Shown piece after piece: positions 23,467-31,289 of a stretch of 34,870 nt of DNA. Source of the DNA: Chitinophagales bacterium 33-2 (GTDB lineage: Bacteria; Bacteroidota; Bacteroidia; Chitinophagales; Chitinophagaceae); the NCBI GenBank assembly GCA_002050435.1, contig MWYV01000019.1:1-34870 (forward strand). Direction: 5' to 3'. Every line of letters begins with the position of its first letter. Within the stretch, counting starts at the first letter, position 1. Made by a program: the position numbers and the translations under genes. The notes beneath the pieces were generated by a model. The model saw only the letters and a list, made by a program, of their open reading frames with translations. It was not told the DNA's origin and did not search any database.

Positions 23467-24483
23467 ATGAACAAACTTTTATTGTTAGCCACCAGCCTGA
23501 TCTGTCTGACACTTCAAAGTAGTGGTGCAACACATCCTTCAAAGGATATCGTTAAAGAGAGTTACTTTAACGATTCAACCAAAACAAAAACAAACGATCC
23601 CAAACTTGGTTTTAAAAACCTTTTTGAATCTGAAGAAATTGCAGGGATCAACACCCATCGTCTTCATCCCAAAGCCATCAACTTTGTAGAAGACTATATT
23701 TCTGACAACACCAACAGGCTGACCCAAATGAAAACCTGGGGCAAACCTTATTTCGACATGATGAATTCTGTGCTAACCAAACACGGACTTCCCGTTGAAA
23801 TGAAATACCTGTCGGTAATTGAATCAGATCTTAAAACAAGCGCCGTATCATGGGCCGGGGCCGTTGGTCCATGGCAGTTCATGCCGGCAACTGCAAAACT
23901 GCTGGGGCTTACCGTTACAAAATCCAGAGATGACCGTAAGGATTTCACCAAAAGCACCAATGCTGCTGCCAAATACCTTACACAGTTGTACAGTATTTAT
24001 GGAGACTGGTTGCTGGTGATCGCTGCCTATAATTGCGGACCCGGTAACGTAAACAAAGCCATCCATAAAAGCGGCAGCCGTAACTTCTGGGACATGCAGC
24101 AATTTCTGCCGGCAGAAACCAGGAAGCATGTTAAGAAATTTATCGCTACCCATTATATAATGGAAGGCGGTGGAGGCATGACCACTTTAACCAAAAAAGA
24201 AACGGATAATCTCCTCGGCATTTCAATTGCTCCTGTTGCTGATTCACTGGTAACGGTGATCAATGTGACGGGGAAATATGCAGCCAACGTGGTTGCTTCC
24301 AACCTGGGACTTAGCATTACTGATTTCAATTCCTTAAATCCAAACTTCGAAAAAACGCTTTCTTCAAAAGGCAATTACGATCTGCGTATACCTAATGAAA
24401 AGCTGGAACTGTTCCACCAAAATAAACCTGCGATCCTTCAACAGTCTGTTCAGCAAATGCTGACTGCTGTCCGATCGCGGTAA
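23467..24483 (+). CDS. Membrane-bound lytic murein transglycosylase (MltD-like, SLT fold)
   Basis: A 338-residue secreted protein with a signal peptide (KLLLLATSLICLTLQSSGAT) and an SLT-type domain (about 100-225). The catalytic glutamate is E119 in LSVIESDLKTSAVSWAGA, followed by GPWQFMPATAKLLGL, AAKYLTQLYSIYGDWLLVIA and AYNCGPGNVNKAI, the canonical blocks. It should cleave the glycan strand of peptidoglycan with 1,6-anhydro-MurNAc formation. The last 80 residues resemble one degraded LysM-like module (VTGKYAANVVASNLGLSITD, FNSLNPNF); MltD usually carries more and clearer LysM repeats. GTG at 23464 is in frame one codon upstream, but the ATG is preferred. A strong terminator follows the stop and reaches into the converging pabB gene. 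Confidence 0.9.
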   Translation: MNKLLLLATSLICLTLQSSGATHPSKDIVKESYFNDSTKTKTNDPKLGFKNLFESEEIAGINTHRLHPKAINFVEDYISDNTNRLTQMKTWGKPYFDMMNSVLTKHGLPVEMKYLSVIESDLKTSAVSWAGAVGPWQFMPATAKLLGLTVTKSRDDRKDFTKSTNAAAKYLTQLYSIYGDWLLVIAAYNCGPGNVNKAIHKSGSRNFWDMQQFLPAETRKHVKKFIATHYIMEGGGGMTTLTKKETDNLLGISIAPVADSLVTVINVTGKYAANVVASNLGLSITDFNSLNPNFEKTLSSKGNYDLRIPNEKLELFHQNKPAILQQSVQQMLTAVRSR

Positions 24484-24496
24484 CTAATAACGCTGC

Positions 24497-25786
24497 TTAA
24501 AAGTGCTGGTCTTCATTGGCCAGCACTTTTTTTATGGCTGCTGCCTTGAGCAGACATTCCTCCCACTCACTTTCCGGATTGCTTAAAATGGTAATGCCGG
24601 AACCTACCTGGTAAGAAAGATAACCTGTAGCTGCATTGTACATGATACTCCGGATCACCACATTCAGATCAAAATTTCCTTCAGGATCCATATACCCTAC
24701 CGAACCTGAGAATATGCCTCTTTGCTGCGGCTCGAACGTATCGATCAGTTCCATCACTTTTGTTTTGGGTGCGCCAGTCATGGAACCCATAGGAAAACAG
24801 GCCTGAAGAATATCTTTAAAATTTTTAGATGCTTCCAGTGTACCCGAAATGGTTGAGATCATCTGGTGCACCTGGGGAAAGGAATAGATACCAAATAACT
24901 CCTCCACTTTTACCGATGCAGGTGTACATATCCTCGACAGATCATTCCGCACCAGGTCCACAATCATTACATTTTCTGATTGTTCCTTCTGACTGTTCCT
25001 TAACCGCTTCTTTAATGCTTCATCATTAACTGAATTTTCAGTATCCCTTTCCATGGTGCCTTTGATGGGTTGGGAGATCATCTGTGCGCCTTTTTTGCAA
25101 AGAAATCTTTCGGGGCTTGCGCACATCAGGTATTGATCATCCACCCGGTAAAAAGCAGAAAAAGGATTGGGTGAAATCCTTGTAAGCGCCCTGAAAACCT
25201 GGTCCGGTACAATGCGCGCATCATTGGAAAAAAACTCCTGGCAGAAATTGATCTCATAGCAATCGCCTCGTTGAATATGCTGCTGAAGATCTTTGATCTT
25301 CTCAATATATTCTTCTTTGGTAAGTGAAGCCTGGATATCAACCTTTTCAAATATGCAGCTATCATATTGAAAATTATGAATGGCTTCAAGTGTTTCTCCA
25401 GGGGCAGCTGCTTCAATAAAAAGCTGGTTGCCATTTATTCCAATGATGATGTATGGTTCAAAAAAAAAGAGGTCGGGGAAGCCTGTTTTATTTTCTTTTA
25501 AAATGCCAGGACCATGCAGGTGATTTTTTAATTCATAGGCAAGATGACCGAAATACCATTTCTTTTTTTCAAGAATGTCCTTCACTTCTTCAATCGAGTG
25601 CAGCGCGGTGGAATGATTTCCAACTGCGAGCAAACATTCATACCCATGATAACGATCGTTCTGGTATTCCTGGTTATCCAGGAAAAGAAAAATGTTGAAC
25701 TGGCTTACCCAGTCCAACATTTTGCCTTTGAATACATCCACATCCGGGATGTTGTATATGCTGGTGAACGGTTTACTATTTTGCAA
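24497..25786 (-). CDS. pabB: Aminodeoxychorismate synthase component I (PabB), TTG start
   Basis: PabB adds the amide nitrogen from PabA to chorismate, giving aminodeoxychorismate for folate synthesis. The 429-residue chain has the chorismate-binding domain in its C-terminal half. PIKGT (240-244) with K242 is the mark of PabB, where anthranilate synthase has alanine; VMIVDLVRNDLSRIC, GSMTGAPK (334-341), RGIFSGSVGY and ESEWEECLLKAAAI complete it. The frame opens with TTG at 25786 and has no upstream ATG before a stop; the next in-frame ATG (codon 23) would cut the conserved beginning FTSIYNIPDVDVFKGKML. The start lies two bases after the stop of the acidic-protein gene, so it is probably translated by coupling. 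PabA and PabC are absent from the window. Confidence 0.92.
   Translation of the reverse strand: MQNSKPFTSIYNIPDVDVFKGKMLDWVSQFNIFLFLDNQEYQNDRYHGYECLLAVGNHSTALHSIEEVKDILEKKKWYFGHLAYELKNHLHGPGILKENKTGFPDLFFFEPYIIIGINGNQLFIEAAAPGETLEAIHNFQYDSCIFEKVDIQASLTKEEYIEKIKDLQQHIQRGDCYEINFCQEFFSNDARIVPDQVFRALTRISPNPFSAFYRVDDQYLMCASPERFLCKKGAQMISQPIKGTMERDTENSVNDEALKKRLRNSQKEQSENVMIVDLVRNDLSRICTPASVKVEELFGIYSFPQVHQMISTISGTLEASKNFKDILQACFPMGSMTGAPKTKVMELIDTFEPQQRGIFSGSVGYMDPEGNFDLNVVIRSIMYNAATGYLSYQVGSGITILSNPESEWEECLLKAAAIKKVLANEDQHF
24499..24533 (+). terminator. Terminator of the lytic transglycosylase gene, overlapping the pabB 3' end
   Basis: AAAAGTGCTGG (24499-24509) and CCAGCACTTTT (24520-24530) form an 11-bp stem with a 10-base loop, continued by three more T. 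The same bases code the last residues (DQHF and the stop) of pabB on the other strand. On the minus strand the stem is followed by TTTTAAGC, so it may work in both directions. Confidence 0.88.
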
Positions 25787-25788
25787 GA

Positions 25789-26145
25789 CTAAAAATCTTC
25801 ATCATCGTCATCAACCGCAGTTTCGTTGAAAAGATCCATGTCGCTAAAGTCTTCTTCGGCATCCACCTTAAAATCTTCCTCTTCTTCCTCTTTATCGGCT
25901 TTTCCTTTTCTTGATTTGGGCAGATCAAATTCTTCAAAATCCGGATCCCAGTCATCATCACCTTCCTCCGCTTCTATGTCACCATCATCGTCCTCATCAT
26001 CATCGCCGCCTTTTTTCTTCGAAGGTTTTTCTTCAGACGGATCATCGTCCTCATCGTCTTCGCTTTTTTTACGACCTTTTGCCTGGGCTACTATATTTCC
26101 GGTTAAAATTTCCGGATTTGATGCTTCTGCTGTAATTACTGCCAT
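25789..26145 (-). CDS. Highly acidic protein of unknown function (118 aa)
   Basis: The protein begins MAVITAEASNPEILTGNIVA, an uncharged block of about 20 residues that is not a normal signal peptide, and continues with lysine islands (GRKKS, KPSKKKG, KSRKGK) set between runs of aspartate and glutamate (EDDEDDD, GDDDEDDDGD, EEEEED, DDDDEDF). By my count 50 of 118 residues are acidic and 14 basic. There is one tryptophan in DDDWDPDFEEFDLPKS. No hydrophobic core or known domain is visible, so it is likely unfolded alone and may bind basic partners, metal ions or nucleic-acid-binding proteins. Antisense frames over this stretch are serine-rich shadows. It is followed after two bases by pabB, and preceded by a 28-bp near-palindrome. 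I do not recognise the family. Confidence 0.75.
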   Translation of the reverse strand: MAVITAEASNPEILTGNIVAQAKGRKKSEDDEDDDPSEEKPSKKKGGDDDEDDDGDIEAEEGDDDWDPDFEEFDLPKSRKGKADKEEEEEDFKVDAEEDFSDMDLFNETAVDDDDEDF

Positions 26146-26161
26146 ATTAATTGGATTATCT

Positions 26162-26189
26162 ATGTAAAATTTAAGTTTAGATTTTACAT
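26162..26189. promoter_or_regulatory. Near-perfect 28-bp palindrome upstream of the acidic-protein gene
   Basis: ATGTAAAAT (26162-26170) and ATTTTACAT (26181-26189) are perfect inverted copies, and three of the four inner pairs also match, leaving a GT centre. It ends 17 bases from the ATG of the acidic gene on the minus strand, in the position of an operator or leader hairpin. No clear TAnnTTTG box is visible here. Confidence 0.5.
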
Positions 26190-26257
26190 GACCAAATTTT
26201 GAAAAAATAATTTTTTTACCCCAGGGCTATGTTAAGTATAAAATGACGGATCGATTT

Positions 26258-26298
26258 GTGAATGGTGAATGGTCAATGGTGAAATATTGACCATTCAC
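26258..26298. repeat. Heptamer repeat GTGAATG with an inverted copy, downstream of purA
   Basis: Four seven-base units in a row (GTGAATG, GTGAATG, GTCAATG, GTGAAAT) run from 26258 to 26285. The stretch GTGAATGGTCAAT (26265-26277) is repeated in perfect inverted form at 26286-26298 (ATTGACCATTCAC), giving a 13-bp hairpin with an eight-base loop, two bases from the purA stop. It lacks a U-tract on the minus strand, so it is not a standard terminator, though it may protect the 3' end. Confidence 0.8.
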
Positions 26299-26300
26299 AC

Positions 26301-27578
26301 TTAACTTAACCCCAGCTTAATGATCTGATCCCGGTTTGGTCCATTGGAAATATAATGCACCTGCGACCGAAGACTATTATTGATAAAATCGATATAGGTT
26401 TTCATTTCCTGCGGAAGAGCTGATGGGTCGCGGTAAGATGAGGTTTGCGTGTTCCATCCCCGGAAGTCTCTGTAAATTGGTTTTATTTTAGAGTGATTCA
26501 TCTGGAAAGGCACCTGTTTCATTTGCCTCCCATTGATCTCGTATTCTGTACAGATCTTTAATTCCTCAAATGCATCCAGTACATCTGCCTTGGTCATAAC
26601 GATCTGGGTAACGCCATTCAGCATGCAGGCATATTCCAGCGCAACAAGGTCCATCCAGCCACACCTGCGCGGCCTTCCGGTAGTTGCACCAAACTCACTT
26701 CCCGTTTTTCTCAGCAACTCTCCTGTTTCGTCTTCCAGTTCCGTGGGAAAGGGTCCGCCGCCCACTCTTGTACAATAGGCTTTACTGACGCCAATCACTT
26801 CGCGGATTTTCTGAGGTGCCACACCAAGGCCATTGCACACCCCGGAGGAAATGGTATTGGAAGAAGTTACAAAAGGAAAAGTGCCGAAATCAATATCGAG
26901 CATACTTCCCTGTGCCCCTTCGGCCAAAACTTTTTTGCCTTTGTCCATGTGATCATTAATAAAATACTCGCCATTAACAATGTTGAGTGTTTTAAGAAAC
27001 TCAATGGCTTCGAAAAATTCTTCTTCCCAAACAGAAATATCTTCATCAAAATTGAAGTTATCAAGTAAACGCTGGTGTTTTAAGCGCAGTTTGATATAGG
27101 AAGTTGTAAAACTTTTGTGCAGCAGGTCGCCTACCCTGATACCGTTTCTGCCTGTTTTATCCATATAGGCCGGACCGATACCCTTTAAAGTAGAGCCTAT
27201 TTTATCATTGCCTTTTGAAAGTTCCGCCGCCTTGTCAAGTGCCCTGTGGGTGGGCAGAATTAAATGGGCGCGCTCAGAAATAAAGAGGTTTTTTTTCAGG
27301 TCAACACCAAAGCTTTCTACCGTGTCGTATTCTCTTTTAAGTGTAACAGGATCCAGTACAACACCATTACCAATGAGGTTGACCGTTCCCTGGTGAAATA
27401 CACCGGAAGGGATCTGGTGCAGTACCACTTTTTTATTGTCATCACCAACATAAAGTGTATGTCCGGCATTGGGACCACCCTGGAAACGGGCGATCAGGTC
27501 GTAGTCTTTAGCAAAATAATCCACGATCTTTCCCTTGCCTTCATCGCCCCATTGTAAACCCAGAATTACATCAACCAT
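26301..27578 (-). CDS. purA: Adenylosuccinate synthetase
   Basis: PurA joins IMP and aspartate with GTP to form adenylosuccinate, the first step from IMP to AMP. The 425-residue protein has the GTP-binding loop GDEGKGK (11-17) with catalytic D12, H40 in GGPNAGHTLY, VLHQIPSG, and KGIGPAYMDKTGRNGIR. These are followed by EGAQGSMLDIDFGTFPFVTS, GVCNGLGVAP, TTGRPRRCGW and a KADVLD guanine-specificity block. Length is normal. A TACATTTG box lies 19 bases upstream of the ATG, and the next gene upstream (171 aa) ends 113 bases before it, so it probably has its own promoter. Confidence 0.97.
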   Translation of the reverse strand: MVDVILGLQWGDEGKGKIVDYFAKDYDLIARFQGGPNAGHTLYVGDDNKKVVLHQIPSGVFHQGTVNLIGNGVVLDPVTLKREYDTVESFGVDLKKNLFISERAHLILPTHRALDKAAELSKGNDKIGSTLKGIGPAYMDKTGRNGIRVGDLLHKSFTTSYIKLRLKHQRLLDNFNFDEDISVWEEEFFEAIEFLKTLNIVNGEYFINDHMDKGKKVLAEGAQGSMLDIDFGTFPFVTSSNTISSGVCNGLGVAPQKIREVIGVSKAYCTRVGGGPFPTELEDETGELLRKTGSEFGATTGRPRRCGWMDLVALEYACMLNGVTQIVMTKADVLDAFEELKICTEYEINGRQMKQVPFQMNHSKIKPIYRDFRGWNTQTSSYRDPSALPQEMKTYIDFINNSLRSQVHYISNGPNRDQIIKLGLS

Positions 27579-27597
27579 AATTTTATATTATCGGAAG

Positions 27598-27605
27598 CAA
27601 ATGTA
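27598..27605 (-). promoter_or_regulatory. -7 promoter box of purA
   Basis: On the minus strand TACATTTG matches TAnnTTTG and ends 19 bases before the purA ATG. It is preceded directly by GTTTG; no TTG has the -33 spacing of 17-23. Confidence 0.55.
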
Positions 27606-27691
27606 CAAACCTTATATAAGTGGCCTGATATCTATTTTTGATGATTGCGGATTTTATAAACCGCCAATTGAATACTTTAACCAGGGAAAAT

Positions 27692-28207
27692 TTATTTACG
27701 CCTGTGAATGAAATATTCTGAAAAAGACGTGGAAGCTGATATGCCTTCTTTTAATTGTTTAAAATAATCTTTTAATGCAGGATTTTTAACCAGCGCCTTT
27801 TCAACTTCGGATTTGGACATTTTATTTTCAAATGGTGAATAGTAATACCGGTACGATTTACCATTTTTTAAATCTTGTGTATGCACAAATACCAGGTCGT
27901 TTTCGTTGAAATAATAGGAATTAAAATAGTTCCCACCTTCATTTTCCACAGATTTCTTTAACTGGTTATCTGCATCCGTTAAAAACAAATAATAGAGTAC
28001 TCCAATTAGTTTATATGGATCTGTTGGATCAAGTTTTAATATGGAGTCTCTTTGTACGCGTAATCCTTCACCTGAATCTATTGCCAGAACCAAACTGTCA
28101 GTTGAAGCTCTGTTTGAACTGGAACCGCTATACTTGCTAGCTGCATAATCCTGGGAATAGCCATAAAAATAAGGTAGAAAGCAAAACAAAAAAAAGTACT
28201 TCCTCAT
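27692..28207 (-). CDS. Secreted protein of unknown function (171 aa)
   Basis: It begins MRKYFFLFCFLPYFYGYSQ, a signal peptide with likely cleavage after YSQ, and then a serine-rich stretch (KYSGSSSNRAST). The mature part has hydrophobic and aromatic strands (YKLIGVLYYLFLTDAD, YFNSYYFNENDLVFVHTQDL) and an alpha-helical end (KSEVEKALVKNPALKDYFKQ). I recognise no family. It lies 35 bases after the stop of the 985-residue T9SS cargo gene on the same strand and is probably cotranscribed with it, which suggests it may be a companion of that surface protein, as inference only. Confidence 0.7.
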   Translation of the reverse strand: MRKYFFLFCFLPYFYGYSQDYAASKYSGSSSNRASTDSLVLAIDSGEGLRVQRDSILKLDPTDPYKLIGVLYYLFLTDADNQLKKSVENEGGNYFNSYYFNENDLVFVHTQDLKNGKSYRYYYSPFENKMSKSEVEKALVKNPALKDYFKQLKEGISASTSFSEYFIHRRK

Positions 28208-28242
28208 AAAAGTATTTGTAGTTATAAAATGTGGTGATCAGC

Positions 28243-31200
28243 TTATTTTATTAAAACTACTGTTCCTTTTTTACGTATAATTTTGTCTTCCTTGGTCACA
28301 CCTTCTACCATCCAAACATACGTACCAGTAGTTTGTATTTTACCATTAATGGAACCATCCCAGCCCTGGTTCAGGTTCGTAGTTGCATAAACCAATTGTC
28401 CCCAACGGTTAAATACCCTGAAAAAGTTTAGCTTTTTTATTCCTACAGGGAAAGGCCTGAAAATATCGTTCTTTCCATCGCGGTTAGGCGAAAATGCATT
28501 GGGGACATAAATTTCCGGTCCGTTGAAAACAGTTAGGCGCACCGTTGCTTCTCCCCTGCAACCGGCGCTGGTGGTAGCAGTTAACTGGTACACCATATCA
28601 CCCGTAACCGTAACCACAGGATTCGAAATATTTGGATCGCTTAAACCCGTAGGCGGAGACCATACATAATCAGTTGCTGCGGAATTGGCAAACAACTGGA
28701 AAGTATCACCCATAGCTACAATGGTATCTTTTGTGGCAACAATTACAATCGGCGGTGTTACCTGCACGGTAACAATATCAGGCTGCAGGGAATTGCAACC
28801 ATTTGCATCCACAACATGCAGTTGGTAAGTGGAAGTGGTAACCGGAGTAACCACCGGTGAAGGTGAAGTTGAATTTGAATTAAAAGCAGTTGATGGGCCC
28901 CACTGATAGCCAATTCCTCCGCTTCCCTGTAATGTATGGCTCTGTCCATAGCAAATGTTCCCGTCGGGTCCCGCATCCGGAACAGGTGCCGGCAATACAG
29001 TTACCACGATCGTATCGAATGCTGTACAAAGTCCGAGTGTTGCAGTTAAGTAATAGGCAGTGGTGATTGAAGGCGAAGCAACAGGATTTTTTATTGTGGT
29101 TGAATTTAAACCTGGGGCGGGCGTCCAGCTAAATTGGGTTGCATTGGTTTGGGGTTGCAACACCACGGATAAACTTTCGCAAATGGCAGCCGGATCGGGT
29201 GTTGGTGTCACAACCAAGTTGTTATTCATGCCAACAGAAACATTGGAAACATTCACCGTACAATTATTTGCATCCTTGACGGTAACCGTATAAGTGCCCG
29301 AGGTAACATAAAAAACATTGGATGACTGGTAGGCGCCATTAATGGAATACTGGTAATTACCTGTACCGCCCGAAGCAGTAACCGAAATGGTACCATCAGC
29401 CCCGCCTTCACAACTTGCATTTGTAACCGCTGCTGATGCAGTCAACGCGGATGGCTCCTGTATCTCAGCTACATCTGTTACAATACAACCATTATTATCT
29501 TTTATGGAAATATTATAACTGCCCGCACTTACATTAAAAATTCCGGAAGACTGGTAACTGCCTCCATTAATAGCATAAGTGTATGGAGCTGTTCCACCAG
29601 TTGCCGACACGGAAATCTGGCCGTTGCTCTGGCCATTACAGGTTACGGGTGTGGTGTTCATACTGGATGAAAGCGCAGTTGGCTCTGTAATCGTAAAGGT
29701 CTTTGATCCACTGCATCCAGAAGGTTCTTTGAAATAGGCAGTATAACTTCCAGCCAGAAGATTTGAAAAAATATTGGAAGATTGAAAACTCAGGTTATCA
29801 AGTGAATATTCAAAATTACCACTGTTCGAAACCGTTATAGTGGCTGTACCGCTGGCATCTCCATTACACAAGGCATTGGTAACTGCAATTGTTGAAGTTA
29901 ACGGTATGCCAGGTTGAATGGTTGCGGTTATAGGAAGTGATACACAACCAGCATTTGTTCTATACGAAAAACTATAGTTACCTGCCGCAAGATTGTTGAA
30001 TGTGGCGGATGTTTGCCAGGTAACACCATCCTTTGAATACTCAAATGGCGCACCGGCTGCTGATGCTGGCGTGATGGTGGCCGTTCCATTACTGGCTCCC
30101 TGACAGGAAGGATTTGTAGTTGCAGCATTGCCGGTAAGTGGTGGATTGCCATTAACGGTAATGGTATCCGTATATATCATGGGTATGGATGTTGGGGAAC
30201 AAAGCGAATAATACGTTTTGACCTGGTATTGAACTGTAGAAGTGGGGCAAACCGTATTTGAAAAGTTTACATCCCTTAATCCTGGCGTTGCGGACGGAGC
30301 AGACTGCGTGGTTGTTTGTAACAATGCGCCGCTCATGCTGAGCAGCTCACTTTTAATAAACCTGGTGGCCGGACCAGCAGGTACAAAACGGTATCCTGTA
30401 TTATATTCTTCCCAGACTGTAGCATTTTTTCCTGGCACAGGGTGTGCTTTGGTGGCGTCTTTCTGAATACCCAGGATGGCCAGGTTCTGATTCCATACTG
30501 AACCATCAGTGTCGAGACGTTTTTCCCTGATAAATATTTCTACCACACCCGTATTTTCATAAATAACGATCTGTGATGTATTTAACTGCGAAGTATGGCC
30601 AAATAACGGGATCTCAAAAAAGCTTACTACCTGTACCCTGCAGGGAGCAAATCCATAAATACGAAATGAAACACGTCTGTTGGGTGAGGTGCTGGTTACA
30701 TTCGGGTTGATATCATGATAAGGAGAGAATATAGAATATGGTGAATACTTGGGTCCTGTAGAATTACCACATACCTGTGCCCCAAGGAAGGGAAGAGGAA
30801 CGGGACTTCCATTTTCGAGTTTCCATGCATTACTGCAATTTGCCTGGGCTAAATCAAAAGTCATCACACCATTGGAACCTAAAACAAACTGGGAAAAAAG
30901 CGAGTCATAAAAACAAAAGGCAAATGAATTGGAGAAGGCCTGGCTGAACCGGTCATCAATATAAAGTTCAGAGGCTTCCGTAACTGCAGTAAAAGGAAAG
31001 GGAGCGTAAGGAATGGATTCGATATTATATTCTGATGAAGATTTCAGATCCCGCACCTTTAAATTGATGGGCGTACAGGTTTCGCTGCAGGGAATATTGA
31101 TGGTGGTACCATTAACGCCAGTAGTAAAACAGGTCTGGGCATTTACCAGCCCGGAAAAAATAAAGCACATGAAAAAGATAGCTGAATAGAACTTCATCAT
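28243..31200 (-). CDS. Large T9SS-secreted surface protein with SprB repeats and gliding-motility C-terminal domain
   Basis: A 985-residue cell-surface protein. The signal peptide is about 1-21 (FYSAIFFMCFIFSGLVNAQ). Residues 22-355 form a cysteine-containing N-terminal domain with a lectin-like or nidogen-like look (FVLGSNGVMTFDL, FEIPLFGHTSQLNTSQIVIY, then ENTGVVEIFI). Four SprB-type repeats follow (about 356-430, 434-510, 511-586, 587-656), each with CxG---G and FEYS/YTYAI/YQYSI then AG-Y. Three Ig/PKD-like modules (662-737, 738-815, 816-892) precede a C-terminal sorting domain of the TIGR04131/CHU_C type (896-985, YVPNAFSPNRDGKNDIF, FNRWGQLVY, GWDG, GTYVW). It should leave the cell through the type IX system. 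SprB repeats are named after the Flavobacterium gliding adhesin, so an adhesin role is likely. Confidence 0.92.
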   Translation of the reverse strand: MMKFYSAIFFMCFIFSGLVNAQTCFTTGVNGTTINIPCSETCTPINLKVRDLKSSSEYNIESIPYAPFPFTAVTEASELYIDDRFSQAFSNSFAFCFYDSLFSQFVLGSNGVMTFDLAQANCSNAWKLENGSPVPLPFLGAQVCGNSTGPKYSPYSIFSPYHDINPNVTSTSPNRRVSFRIYGFAPCRVQVVSFFEIPLFGHTSQLNTSQIVIYENTGVVEIFIREKRLDTDGSVWNQNLAILGIQKDATKAHPVPGKNATVWEEYNTGYRFVPAGPATRFIKSELLSMSGALLQTTTQSAPSATPGLRDVNFSNTVCPTSTVQYQVKTYYSLCSPTSIPMIYTDTITVNGNPPLTGNAATTNPSCQGASNGTATITPASAAGAPFEYSKDGVTWQTSATFNNLAAGNYSFSYRTNAGCVSLPITATIQPGIPLTSTIAVTNALCNGDASGTATITVSNSGNFEYSLDNLSFQSSNIFSNLLAGSYTAYFKEPSGCSGSKTFTITEPTALSSSMNTTPVTCNGQSNGQISVSATGGTAPYTYAINGGSYQSSGIFNVSAGSYNISIKDNNGCIVTDVAEIQEPSALTASAAVTNASCEGGADGTISVTASGGTGNYQYSINGAYQSSNVFYVTSGTYTVTVKDANNCTVNVSNVSVGMNNNLVVTPTPDPAAICESLSVVLQPQTNATQFSWTPAPGLNSTTIKNPVASPSITTAYYLTATLGLCTAFDTIVVTVLPAPVPDAGPDGNICYGQSHTLQGSGGIGYQWGPSTAFNSNSTSPSPVVTPVTTSTYQLHVVDANGCNSLQPDIVTVQVTPPIVIVATKDTIVAMGDTFQLFANSAATDYVWSPPTGLSDPNISNPVVTVTGDMVYQLTATTSAGCRGEATVRLTVFNGPEIYVPNAFSPNRDGKNDIFRPFPVGIKKLNFFRVFNRWGQLVYATTNLNQGWDGSINGKIQTTGTYVWMVEGVTKEDKIIRKKGTVVLIK

Positions 31201-31289
31201 AAGAACGAATAGCAGTTATTTGAGGGTTTCAAATTAACCTATTTCTTAGAGAAAGCCTTAAGAAATCGGTAGTTCCTGCCAATTTCCCT

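Noticed and set aside
25826..26167. Plus-strand serine-rich frame opposite the acidic gene
   Set aside because: Serine runs arise from reading GAT/GAA-rich codons backwards; the acidic frame has better start context and gene neighbours.
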